Part shown: in pieces, positions 15,898-22,801 of the stretch | Position numbering within the stretch: the stretch's first letter is position 1 | Layout of the letters: each line of letters begins with the position of its first letter | The notes under the pieces: generated by a model | What the model was told of the DNA's origin: nothing | Seen by the model: the letters and a program-made list of their open reading frames with translations, nothing else | Database searches by the model: none | Translations under genes and position numbers: made by a program | Origin: Candidatus Latescibacterota bacterium | Lineage (GTDB): Bacteria > Latescibacterota > UBA2968 > UBA8231 | Direction: 5' to 3' | NCBI GenBank assembly: GCA_021295675.1 | Contig: JAGWBY010000064.1 | Coordinates: 1 to 22,801 of the forward strand | DNA length: 22,801 nt

Positions 15898-17051
15898 AAG
15901 TTTTGCTGCTATCGCACCTCTACCCCAACGTCATATCTAAGCTCTCCGGAAGTTTTGTCCACAATCAGGCGCGTTTCCTCAAAGAGCATTGTCAACTAGA
16001 AGTTGTAGCACCCGTGCCTTGGTTTCCCCTGCCGGGATTTGGGTTGTGGAGTGCCTACCGCCACGTCCCGCGCCGCGAAGTGCTGGACGGAATCGCGGTG
16101 CGGCATCCCCGCCGCTTCGCTGTACCGCGGCGGGTTTTTTTTACTCAGCAGTGGCGTTTTCACCTCAAGGCGTTGCGCAACGCTGTTGCGGGTGTGCCGG
16201 ACATCATCCACGCACACTGCGCCTATCCCGACGGCCGGGCCGCTGTTGAGTACGGTTCACAAACCGGCCGGCCCGTAGTAATCACGGTCCACGGTTCAGA
16301 CATTAAGATCTTGCCCAAGCTCAAGTCCCAATGGCGGCAATTGATCGTTGAGGCCCTAACGCAAGCCGCGGCCGTTATTGTCGTCAGCCAAGAACTGCGT
16401 CGCGAGGTTGTGCAATTGGGCGTCCCAGCCGACAAGGTTCGCTGCATTCCCAACGGCGTTGACTGTCGGCTCTTTTCGGCGGCCGGGTCGCACCAGCCCG
16501 ACAAAGAAAAGTGGCACTTACTTTACGTGGGTCGATTTGTCGAGGCGAAGGGGTTGCGCGTCTTGCTGGCGGCATTGGCTAAGGTGCGCAGTCAGGGCCG
16601 CAATGTCTCGTTGACTTTGATCGGCGGCCACCCTGCGACCGGGACCGCCGATCCTTTCCTACCTCAAGTCAACGACTTGAACCTGTCCGAGCATGTGTCG
16701 TTTGAGGATGCGGTGCCGTGGGAGGAGTTGCCTCCCTATATGGCCGCTGCCGATCTGTTTGTGCTGCCCAGTTTTAGCGAAGGCTTGACCACGTCGCTGG
16801 TCGAAGCCATGGCCTGTGGTCTGCCCGTGGTCGCCACGCGCTGTGGGGGGCCGGAGGAGGTCGTCAATGAGGCGGTCGGGCGGCTAGTGGCGGTCGGCGA
16901 CGCGGAGGACTTGGCGGCAGGCATCCTCGCGGTACTAGACGAATACGACCGCTACGACCGCGCGGCGATTCGCCGACAGGCCGAGGAACGCTACGACTAT
17001 CGCCGGGTGGCGGCGCGGATCCACGCGCTGTACGAGGATGTGCTGCGCTAG
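15894..17051 (+). CDS. GT4-family (GT-B fold) glycosyltransferase
   Basis: A 385-residue cytoplasmic or membrane-associated retaining glycosyltransferase that moves a sugar from a nucleotide donor to a growing lipid-linked glycan. The N-terminal domain starts MKVLLLSHLYPN, with GSFVHNQARF, HAHCAYPDG and ITVHGSDI (~130-137). The C-terminal GT1/GT4 domain starts near IPNGVD (185-190), with LLYVGRFVEAKGL (209-221). The donor-site E-x7-E is Glu296-Glu304 in SFSEGLTTSLVEAMACGLP. The GTG start has GAGG 7 bases upstream and is the natural N-terminus. Sugar donor and acceptor cannot be read from sequence. Confidence 0.92.
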   Translation: MKVLLLSHLYPNVISKLSGSFVHNQARFLKEHCQLEVVAPVPWFPLPGFGLWSAYRHVPRREVLDGIAVRHPRRFAVPRRVFFTQQWRFHLKALRNAVAGVPDIIHAHCAYPDGRAAVEYGSQTGRPVVITVHGSDIKILPKLKSQWRQLIVEALTQAAAVIVVSQELRREVVQLGVPADKVRCIPNGVDCRLFSAAGSHQPDKEKWHLLYVGRFVEAKGLRVLLAALAKVRSQGRNVSLTLIGGHPATGTADPFLPQVNDLNLSEHVSFEDAVPWEELPPYMAAADLFVLPSFSEGLTTSLVEAMACGLPVVATRCGGPEEVVNEAVGRLVAVGDAEDLAAGILAVLDEYDRYDRAAIRRQAEERYDYRRVAARIHALYEDVLR

Positions 17052-17179
17052 GCCCGCTTGGGATTGTTCGGCGGTGCGAAGGAAGTGCTCAGTAAGACGA
17101 AATCGCGGTGAAAGATGCGGTTGTCAAAGAGGCTGTGGACGGTGGTGGGGTGGACGACGTCAGGCGCGACTATGCCCAT
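17048..17179 (-). other. 43-codon antisense ORF, possible gene remnant
   Basis: In the 215-base gap after the GT4 gene the minus strand holds an ORF bounded by a TGA immediately upstream of its ATG and a TAG that overlaps the GT4 stop codon. The product reads like natural protein (MGIVAPDVVHPTTVHSLF, then FHRDFVLLSTSFAPPNN) rather than the arginine-rich sequence typical of shadow frames here. I recognise no family. It could be the 3' end of a lost gene or a chance ORF. Confidence 0.25.
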
Positions 17180-17266
17180 TCAGCGCGGACGATGCGCGGT
17201 TGCATAAATGGATACAAATGACGAAAATATAACGAGATAAGATACACCTTCTACCGCCAGAATTCC

Positions 17267-18406
17267 ATGCTCGTCGCCATTTTTTGGGTCGCTTTATTCC
17301 TCGTCGTCTATACCTATCTAATCTACCCGGCTTTGCTCTGGCTCTTGGCGGCTGGCCGCAAGATGCCCGAGTACGCGCCACTGAGCGAGTGGCCTACAGC
17401 GTCGCTGATCATTGCCGCGCACAACGAAGAAGCCGTATTGCGCGCCAAGCTAGAAAATGCGCTGGCTATGGACTATCCGGCTGAGCGGCTCGACATCATC
17501 GTCGTCTCAGACGCCTCGACCGATGGCACCGACCGCATTGCCGCCGAATTTGCCGCGCGCGGGGTGCGGCTGCACCGGCAGGAGGTTCGCGGTGGCAAGA
17601 CCGAGGCGCAAAACGCGGGTGTGCGCTTGGCGCGCGGGCAGTTTGTCGCGTTCTCCGACGCCAACAGCATGTACGCGCCCAGTGCGCTCAAGCGGCTGTT
17701 GGCACCCTTTGCCGACGAGCGGATCGGCTGCGTCTGCGGCGAGTTGCAATACGCCAATCCAGACGAGCAAGGCGCGGGCAAAGGCGAAGGCCTGTACTGG
17801 CGCTACGAGCAGTTTCTCAAGCGGCGGGAGAGCTTACTCAGCTCTGCGCTGGGTGCTAATGGGGCGATCTACGCGCTCCGGCGCGAGCTGTTCGTCGAAC
17901 TGCGCGGCGATATTATCAGCGACTTTGTCGCGCCCCTGCACGCTTGGCGGCGCGGCTTTCGCATTGCGTACGAGCCAACAGCCGTTGCCACCGAGTACAG
18001 CAGCGGTCGCTTTGGCGACGAGTTCCGCCGCCGCCGCCGCATTGTCTCGCGCTCGCTCTACGGACTATGGACCGAGGTTGGCGTGCTCAACCCGTTCGCG
18101 CACCTTTTTTTTGCGTTTCAGATGTTTTCCCACAAGCTGCTTCGCTGGCTCGTGCCGGTGTGGCTGTTAATGGTACTCGTGGTCAATATTCCGTTGGCCG
18201 CGAGCGGGTACTACGGCCTCTTGCTCGCACTGCAAGTGGCTTTTTACGGCTTGGCCGCATTGGGCCTCTTGCTGCCGGAATGGTTCGGACGGTATTGGTT
18301 GTTTTACGTACCGGCCTATTTTACCGCCACCAATTGGGGTACTCTGCTGGGACTGCTGAGCTTCCTAATGGGTCGCCGCCACCGCGTCTGGCAGCCCGCG
18401 AGGTAG
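17267..18406 (+). CDS. Membrane-bound GT2-family glycosyltransferase
   Basis: A 379-residue GT-A glycosyltransferase. One N-terminal helix (residues 3-28) anchors it, and about three helices at the C-terminus (~285-365) complete the membrane part. The catalytic domain has ASLIIAAHNEE (45-55), VVSDASTDGT (79-88), the metal-binding DxD equivalent SDANSMY (130-136), GANGAIYALRR (196-206), a base candidate Asp219, and the basic motif FRRRRRIVSR (253-262). This architecture is that of membrane GT2 enzymes making polysaccharides. It stands after a 215-base gap with a short AT-rich stretch just upstream, so it could have its own promoter. No strong Shine-Dalgarno is seen. It is 7 bases from the next gene. 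Confidence 0.9.
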   Translation: MLVAIFWVALFLVVYTYLIYPALLWLLAAGRKMPEYAPLSEWPTASLIIAAHNEEAVLRAKLENALAMDYPAERLDIIVVSDASTDGTDRIAAEFAARGVRLHRQEVRGGKTEAQNAGVRLARGQFVAFSDANSMYAPSALKRLLAPFADERIGCVCGELQYANPDEQGAGKGEGLYWRYEQFLKRRESLLSSALGANGAIYALRRELFVELRGDIISDFVAPLHAWRRGFRIAYEPTAVATEYSSGRFGDEFRRRRRIVSRSLYGLWTEVGVLNPFAHLFFAFQMFSHKLLRWLVPVWLLMVLVVNIPLAASGYYGLLLALQVAFYGLAALGLLLPEWFGRYWLFYVPAYFTATNWGTLLGLLSFLMGRRHRVWQPAR

Positions 18407-18413
18407 AGCGTTT

Positions 18414-19844
18414 ATGTCGCGTCTGAAACGGGTTGTCTTGCTGTTGTTGAGTGACACAGTCGCCGTCAGTTTGGCGTCGGTGTTCTTTGTGTGGATGAAG
18501 TTGGCCGGCGGCGGGCTGGAGATTGTCCACCACAGCTACGAGCGGCTCTATCCTGACGCGGTAGAAGGGCCGAGCTTCTGGTATGCGCTGGGCTATTACT
18601 CGGACGTGTTGCCGTTGATAAGCGGTTGCTGGCTGCTGTTGTTCCTGTTTTTTGGCTTCTATCAAGCCTCGCCCTCTAGCTCGCGCTTCGACGAAATATA
18701 CGAGGTCGTCAAGGTCGTTACCTTGGGCATCTTGCTGGCCATGGTCGCCACCTTTGACCGCGACATCCGCCTTACTCGGCTGCTGGTCCTGTTCTACTGG
18801 CTAGGCATGGTTGCGCTAGTAGCGGGTGGGCGAGTGCTAGTGCGCAGTTTTGAGCGGCAGCTCTTGCTGCGCGGCATTGGCCTTAGGCGCACGGCCATCG
18901 TGGGCGTGAATGCGCGCGGCATACGGCTGTTGCACGCGTTGCGGGCGGCACCAGCGCAGGGATATGAGATCGTGGGCCTTGTGCGGGCGCACGGCGAGAA
19001 CGATCACGCAGCCATTGACGGTCTGCCCGTGCTCGGCGCAGTAAGTGATCTGCGAACCATCCTCGCGGCCGAGAGCATTGAGGCCGTGCTCATCGCCTTG
19101 CAAGCCAATTCACACGAAGCCGAAGGGCTGCCGGTTTCCTTTGGCATCACGCCCGACCTGTACGACATTGTGACCGGCCACGTGCGCACGACGCAGATTT
19201 ACGGCGTGCCGCTGATGGAGCTCAAGCCCGAGTTGATGCCAGCTTGGCAGCGGACGGTCAAGCGGCTCATCGACATGATGGTGGCCGTTGTCGTGCTCGC
19301 GGGCTTGGCCCCGTTGTGGCTGTTAGTAGCCGCGGCGATTAAGCTGACCTCCAAGGGGCCGGTGTTTTTTCGTCAGGAGCGCGTCGGCGAGGAGGGGCGG
19401 ACCTTTGCGATGCTCAAATTCCGCTCGATGTACGAAGATGCCGAGGAAAAGACCGGGCCGGTGTGGGCCAAGGGAGCCGATCCACGAGTGACCCCGATTG
19501 GCCGAGTGCTACGCGCCCTACACTTAGACGAGATTCCCCAGTGCATCAACTTCTTGCGCGGCGACATGAGCTTGGTCGGCCCACGGCCTGAACGCCCGTT
19601 TTTCGTCGAGCAATTCAAGAAGCAGATTCCCTTGTACATGCGGCGTTTTAACGTCAAGCCCGGCCTGTTGGGCTGGGCGCAGTCCAAGCACGAGTTCGAC
19701 CTCGATTCCAAGGACGTGGTGGGCATTGCCCGCGAGCGGCTGGAATACGATTTCTACTACATCGAGAACATGTCTCTCAAGCTGGACTTCAAGATCATGC
19801 TGCAAACGGTGTGGTTCGTGCTGACGGGTAAGAGCACGCGTTGA
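18414..19844 (+). CDS. Polyprenyl glycosylphosphotransferase (WbaP/WcaJ-like initiating enzyme)
   Basis: Transfers a sugar-1-phosphate to undecaprenyl phosphate, the priming step of lipid-linked polysaccharide synthesis at the inner membrane. The product has 476 residues. The N-terminal part has four helices (roughly 7-29, 64-83, 100-113, 121-138), followed by a nucleotide-binding-like domain (RTAIVGVNARGIRLL, 159-173). The bacterial sugar transferase domain runs from about 280, with a hydrophobic helix 285-309, KFRSMYEDAE (335-344), the catalytic-type Asp372-Glu373 in LDEIPQ, and GDMSLVGPRP (383-392). All core signatures are present. The sugar is unknown. It ends the polysaccharide run and converges on the minus-strand genes. 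Confidence 0.93.
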   Translation: MSRLKRVVLLLLSDTVAVSLASVFFVWMKLAGGGLEIVHHSYERLYPDAVEGPSFWYALGYYSDVLPLISGCWLLLFLFFGFYQASPSSSRFDEIYEVVKVVTLGILLAMVATFDRDIRLTRLLVLFYWLGMVALVAGGRVLVRSFERQLLLRGIGLRRTAIVGVNARGIRLLHALRAAPAQGYEIVGLVRAHGENDHAAIDGLPVLGAVSDLRTILAAESIEAVLIALQANSHEAEGLPVSFGITPDLYDIVTGHVRTTQIYGVPLMELKPELMPAWQRTVKRLIDMMVAVVVLAGLAPLWLLVAAAIKLTSKGPVFFRQERVGEEGRTFAMLKFRSMYEDAEEKTGPVWAKGADPRVTPIGRVLRALHLDEIPQCINFLRGDMSLVGPRPERPFFVEQFKKQIPLYMRRFNVKPGLLGWAQSKHEFDLDSKDVVGIARERLEYDFYYIENMSLKLDFKIMLQTVWFVLTGKSTR

Positions 19845-19886
19845 GTCGCACAAAGGCATTGTGATTCGCCAGTCGCGGACCCTACC

Positions 19887-20231
19887 TCATGCCTTGAGTG
19901 CCAGATGGACGAGTGCCCAGACGCGGCCGTGTTTCACCGTCCCGGCTAGGCGCAGCCAGCCGCCGTAGTGGGATACCCGCACAAAGGATGGCTTGTCGAG
20001 CGTATGCTGCTGTACGACAAAGTTCATCCGCGATCCTTCGTCGCACCAGTGGATCCCGTCGGGCGATATCTGCACCTTCGCCTCAACTATGGGGTTCTCT
20101 TCAGCGCGGAGTATGCGCACGAAGAAAATGGCCTCGTGGCTCCAGCCTGCCTCGTACGGCTCGGTGACAAAGTCGTCCTCCCAGATCTGATTGCGCTCTA
20201 CGACGGCGGTGTGGCTCTGGCGCATATTCAT
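19887..20231 (-). CDS. Uncharacterised 114-residue protein, probable beta-sandwich
   Basis: I recognise no named family. The ATG overlaps the stop of the gene upstream (ATGA), so the two are translated together. The product has no signal peptide or membrane helix. It is rich in beta-strand-like alternation, with VEAKVQISPDGIHW (an ISxDGxxW turn common in carbohydrate-binding or sialidase-like sandwiches), FVRVSHYGGWLRL and a final strand. It probably partners the upstream gene product. The fold suggestion is by eye only. Confidence 0.6.
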   Translation of the reverse strand: MNMRQSHTAVVERNQIWEDDFVTEPYEAGWSHEAIFFVRILRAEENPIVEAKVQISPDGIHWCDEGSRMNFVVQQHTLDKPSFVRVSHYGGWLRLAGTVKHGRVWALVHLALKA

Positions 20232-21066
20232 TGCGCAAACTCCCCGGATAGCAATGCAGAGTCGATATAGAGAAAGGCCCGCTTATCCATGTCGGCTTCG
20301 ACCCAAAAGGCCGCGTTGAGCATACACCACAAATTGGCCATGGCCGGCAGTTCAATGCAGTGCATTCCCTCCGGCCCGAAGGTGCGGTCGTTGCACTGAA
20401 ATCCGGTGAAGACTCGCCGTTTGAGATCCAAGCCGATGCGTAGATAGTGCCAGTTCATTTTGGTGGCGATTTCGTTGTAGCACAAAAGCTGTGGCTCGCC
20501 CGACACATCCTCCCAGCCCTCCGGCCCCAAATGGAAATGCGATACGGTCTTGCCGCTGCCGCCAATAGGCTGTACCGACCGGGTCCTCGCCGCTGGCCGT
20601 CTTCGGCGTTGAGGTAGCGCAAATGGGGCATCCAGCGCCGCCCTTGGGGATTGCCGTCCTGCACGTCGAAGAGCACGCCCCAAGCGCGGACGTCCATTTC
20701 GCCGAGCTTGAGTTCGGACGCTTCGGGCTTGAACGCGAAATAGCACTCCAACTGCACTTGGCCCAGTGCCCGGAAGGTGTGCCGCTTGATGCCGACGGAA
20801 AGACCGCCGGCCTGCGGACGGGTGGCCAGCTTGAGAGCGTAGATACCTTCCATCGAACCAGCCGTGCCCGTGTCCCACATCGTCAGGTTGCTCAACATGG
20901 GGGGGCGCAGGTCACGGTAGTCGGGCAGCATGGTGTCGAGCGAGTCTTCGTAATTGCCGATCAGTCCGGTCCAACCGTTTAGTCCCGAGTCGAAATCGTC
21001 GTAGCACAGAATGCGCTCGAGGGGGTCAAAGCGGCTGAGCCGAGGATTGGCTAGCAATGATTCCAC
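20228..21066 (-). pseudogene. Uncharacterised LamG/jelly-roll-like protein interrupted by a frameshift
   Basis: Two frames make one coherent protein. The N-terminal part (21066 down to about 20605) begins VESLLANPRL with a GTG start and GGAG 8 bases upstream, and contains YDDFDSGLNGWTGLIG and RAWGVLFDVQDG. The C-terminal part (about 20590 down to 20228) resumes at VQPIGGSGKTVSHF and includes MNWHYLRIGLDLKRR and FQCNDRTFGP. These features resemble concanavalin/LamG sandwiches that bind sugars, but I know no named family. There is no signal peptide. The shift lies near 20590-20605, and its size cannot be measured without a homologue. It overlaps the next gene (ATGA). Confidence 0.65.
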
Positions 21067-21110
21067 AGTATGCTCCGGTGTTAGGATGGATGGTTAAATG
21101 AACTCTCACC

Positions 21111-21146
21111 AATAAAAAACCCCGCCGAACAGTGCGCTCGGCGGGG
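21111..21146 (-). terminator. Rho-independent terminator of the FN3-like gene
   Basis: CCCCGCCGA (21120-21128) pairs perfectly with TCGGCGGGG (21138-21146) around a 9-base loop. Read on the minus strand, the hairpin is followed by TTTTTTATT (21119-21111). It lies 26 bases after the stop of the FN3-like gene and 45 bases before the next minus-strand start. Confidence 0.93.
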
Positions 21147-21172
21147 TCCGTACGTCTGATGGAACAGGCGTA

Positions 21173-21649
21173 CTAGTCGGCGGCTGTCGCTTTGACTTGA
21201 CCCCAAGTCACGGCCTCAGTAGCCGTGCTTATCTGGGGAGCGGTCCAGCTCGCGGGCACGATCGGCGACGAAACCCAGGAAACGCCATAAACCACGGACT
21301 CGGGATTCGGCAGGTCTGGAAAAAATTCCGTACTGTACCGACCCTGAGCGGGCGTGGCTTCCACATGGCCCCACGGCACGAAGGTGGGCTGTGTTTCGGC
21401 GGGCTCAACGATCTCTCCACCGGCTTCGACTTCGATCTCATCGGGGTCGAAAACCTGCAAATAGATCGCGTAGCGGGTCGCATCTTCGACCTCTTCCCAC
21501 TCGACTAGCACGAACTGGGACTGAGGGCTAGCAAGGCTGACCCTTACGTCTTCCGGTCCCATAAGCTCCATGGCACCGTAAGGACATTGCGCCCAAGCCG
21601 CGCTCGCGAACGCGAGGGCTACGCCGGCCATTAGCATCCGCTTCTTCAT
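21173..21649 (-). CDS. Secreted small protein with a fibronectin-III-like domain
   Basis: A 158-residue exported protein. The signal peptide is clear: MKKRMLMAGVALAFASAAWA with likely cleavage before QCPYG, where a Cys follows at 22. That Cys is not in a lipobox, so a lipoprotein is unlikely. The mature part is acidic, with an FN3-like pattern (VEWEEVEDATRYAIYL; later VVYGVSWVSSP) and two similar tags, WGHVEATPAQ and WGQVKATAAD. AAGGAGGTG, a near-perfect ribosome site, lies 6 bases before the ATG, and a strong terminator follows, so it is a well-expressed monocistronic unit. Function is unknown; an envelope or extracellular binding role is inferred. Confidence 0.8.
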   Translation of the reverse strand: MKKRMLMAGVALAFASAAWAQCPYGAMELMGPEDVRVSLASPQSQFVLVEWEEVEDATRYAIYLQVFDPDEIEVEAGGEIVEPAETQPTFVPWGHVEATPAQGRYSTEFFPDLPNPESVVYGVSWVSSPIVPASWTAPQISTATEAVTWGQVKATAAD

Positions 21650-21665
21650 AAGGGCACCTCCTTAG
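21640..21665 (-). promoter_or_regulatory. Unusually strong Shine-Dalgarno site of the FN3-like gene
   Basis: On the minus strand AAGGAGGTG precedes the ATG at 21649 by about 6 bases. This is the longest anti-SD match noticed in the window; most other genes have GGAG or GAGG only. Confidence 0.7.
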
Positions 21666-21737
21666 AAAAGAGTGGATACTGCTAGTTAAAGTACCATTAT
21701 TCCCGACAAATTCCAAATTTTTATGCTCCACCCGCCT

Positions 21738-22514
21738 CTATTCGTCGCCGCGTGGATCGGCGCGCAAGGTCGCTAGGTGATCGGCGAGGACTTGGACGCC
21801 GTAGCGGAGGGCATTGCCGACGTTGAGGAAGCGATATCCCCAGCGAATCTTCTCTTGGATCTCGGACACGTCCATCAGCGTAGTGCCCACGGCGATTTCC
21901 GTGTCCGCTAGCTGTTGCGGCACGTCGCGCATGATTTGCTGCACTTGTTGCGACCCAGTGTCGGTGATCGTCCCCACAGTAGCCGACAGGTCCAACGGCC
22001 CGACGAAAATCACGTCAATGCCGGGCACGCGCTTGATTTCGTCCAAGTTGTCGTAGGCCCGCTGGCTTTCGAGCTGGAGGACGACGAGCGTTTCCTCGTT
22101 GGCGGTTTTGATGACCTCGTTCCAGTCCGCGCCGGCGATTTGGGTCCACATGGGCGAGAGGCCGCGCCGGCCTTCGGGTGCATAGCGGGCGGCCTCGACC
22201 GCGGCTGCCGCTTCTGCGGCTGTATCGACTTGGGGTACCATTACGGCTACTGCGCCCGCGTCGTACGCTTTCTTGATCAGCGCGGGATCGTTCCACGCCA
22301 CGCGCACCATGGGCGCGACGCCGCGCATCCGCGCCAGCACCAAAATTGAGTCGAGTGCTTCGGTGGCGTGAGGCATGTGTTCGGTGTCGGCCCAGATAAA
22401 ATCGGGGCCGGTGGAAATGATTGACCCGGCCACGTGTGGGGTGGGAGCCGACAGGCTGGTGCCGAGGAGGATTTCGCCGCTGCGCAAACGCGCTTTTAGA
22501 TTGTTGGGATACAT
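21738..22514 (-). CDS. HpcH/HpaI-type aldolase (4-hydroxy-2-oxoheptanedioate aldolase family)
   Basis: A 258-residue class II, metal-dependent pyruvate aldolase with a TIM barrel. Family motifs are all present: WADTEHMPH with the catalytic-type His46, MVRVAWND with Arg71, AYDAGAVAVMVPQVDTAAEA, RYAPEGRRG, LQLES with metal ligand Glu149, and FVGPLDLSATVG with Asp175. The family cleaves 4-hydroxy-2-oxoacids into pyruvate or oxaloacetate plus an aldehyde. The physiological substrate cannot be read here, and no catabolic neighbours are visible. GGAG lies 8 bases before the ATG. It follows uppP by 17 bases, so the pair may be co-transcribed by chance of layout. Confidence 0.9.
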   Translation of the reverse strand: MYPNNLKARLRSGEILLGTSLSAPTPHVAGSIISTGPDFIWADTEHMPHATEALDSILVLARMRGVAPMVRVAWNDPALIKKAYDAGAVAVMVPQVDTAAEAAAAVEAARYAPEGRRGLSPMWTQIAGADWNEVIKTANEETLVVLQLESQRAYDNLDEIKRVPGIDVIFVGPLDLSATVGTITDTGSQQVQQIMRDVPQQLADTEIAVGTTLMDVSEIQEKIRWGYRFLNVGNALRYGVQVLADHLATLRADPRGDE

Positions 22515-22531
22515 GGATAGCTCCGTTGTAT

Positions 22532-22801
22532 TTAACCGTACAGTGAGTAGAAGATGAGGCCACCGAGCAGGATGCGATAGGCGGCAAACGAGTAAGTGCC
22601 GTGGCGTTGGAGGAAGCGGAGTAGGAAGCCGATGGACAGGTAGCCGCTGACCGCGGCGACGAGGATCCCCAACCCCAGACTCAGCAGCCCGGTGCTGCCT
22701 AACCCTCCTTCGAGCAGGGCGAATAGTTGGAGGAGGCCGCTGGCGCCAATGGCCGGCAGGCCGAGCAAAAAGGAGAAGCGGGCAGCGTCTGCGCGCTGGA
22801 G
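22532..22801 (-). CDS. uppP: Undecaprenyl-diphosphatase UppP (BacA), C-terminal part
   Basis: Removes a phosphate from undecaprenyl-PP so the lipid carrier can be reused in peptidoglycan and O-antigen synthesis. Only the last 89 residues are in the window, and the frame runs off the right edge. Diagnostic segments are RADAARFSFLLGLPAIGASG, VSGYLSIGFLLRFLQRH and FAAYRILLGG, all typical of the family's C-terminal helices. It fits functionally with the undecaprenyl-phosphate-dependent polysaccharide genes at 14.4-19.8 kb, although it is on the other strand. Confidence 0.93.
   Translation of the reverse strand, partial: LQRADAARFSFLLGLPAIGASGLLQLFALLEGGLGSTGLLSLGLGILVAAVSGYLSIGFLLRFLQRHGTYSFAAYRILLGGLIFYSLYG

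Noticed and set aside
17195..17250. Promoter before the GT2 gene (TTGCAT and TATAAC-like words)
   Set aside because: Spacing between the best hexamers is about 22 bases, so the match is too poor to call.

Overview
The window is a gene-dense, high-GC piece of a Gram-negative bacterial chromosome. It carries lipid-linked O-antigen/exopolysaccharide genes, a BatA-like von Willebrand membrane protein, a PtsN-type EIIA with SixA, and a standard aromatic amino-acid operon. Several genes have good Shine-Dalgarno sites and many adjacent genes overlap by a few bases. I cannot fix the taxon. The mixture suggests an uncultured non-proteobacterial lineage (an FCB- or Latescibacterota-like bacterium is possible), but this is a guess. 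No rRNA, tRNA, CRISPR array or insertion sequence was seen, and no stretch over 300 bases lacks a gene.

Region 1 (1-8149, + strand) is an aromatic supra-operon: tyrA (5' end outside the window), an EPSP-synthase (AroA) homologue, a 46-residue membrane miniprotein, aroE, a broken argS, aroK, aroB, rimO and a DUF971 gene. Most junctions are overlaps or gaps under 40 bases. The AroA homologue sits where aroA belongs but has lost nearly every substrate-binding and catalytic residue of the family.

Region 2 (8171-11829, - strand) reads sixA, ptsN, a BatA-like VWA protein, a 39-codon ORF and a MerC-family membrane protein. The last two are visibly lower in GC than the rest. SixA next to a nitrogen-PTS EIIA fits the role reported for SixA on the E. 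coli nitrogen PTS. A 68-base block of AATT units spaced about every 7 bases separates this region from the next.

Region 3 (11950-19844, + strand) is a surface-polysaccharide cluster: a two-domain YjbQ-like protein, a phosphomannomutase/phosphoglucomutase broken by one frameshift, an O-antigen ligase/polymerase, a GT4 glycosyltransferase, a membrane GT2 glycosyltransferase and a polyprenyl-phosphate sugar-1-phosphate transferase. The logic is activated sugar, undecaprenyl-P priming, chain extension, then polymerisation or ligation.

Region 4 (19887-22801, - strand) holds the C-terminus of UppP (undecaprenyl-PP phosphatase), an HpcH/HpaI-type aldolase, a secreted fibronectin-III-like protein with a very strong ribosome site and a clear terminator, and two coupled proteins of unknown function, the first of which is frameshifted.

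Two observations stand out. One is the AroA pseudoenzyme in an otherwise normal shikimate operon. The other is the recurrence of short non-triplet gaps: three in argS, one in the hexomutase and probably one in the 20.6 kb gene. In the recognisable genes each gap removes roughly 7-10 conserved codons and leaves the flanks intact, which looks more like assembly loss or very recent deletion than gradual decay.
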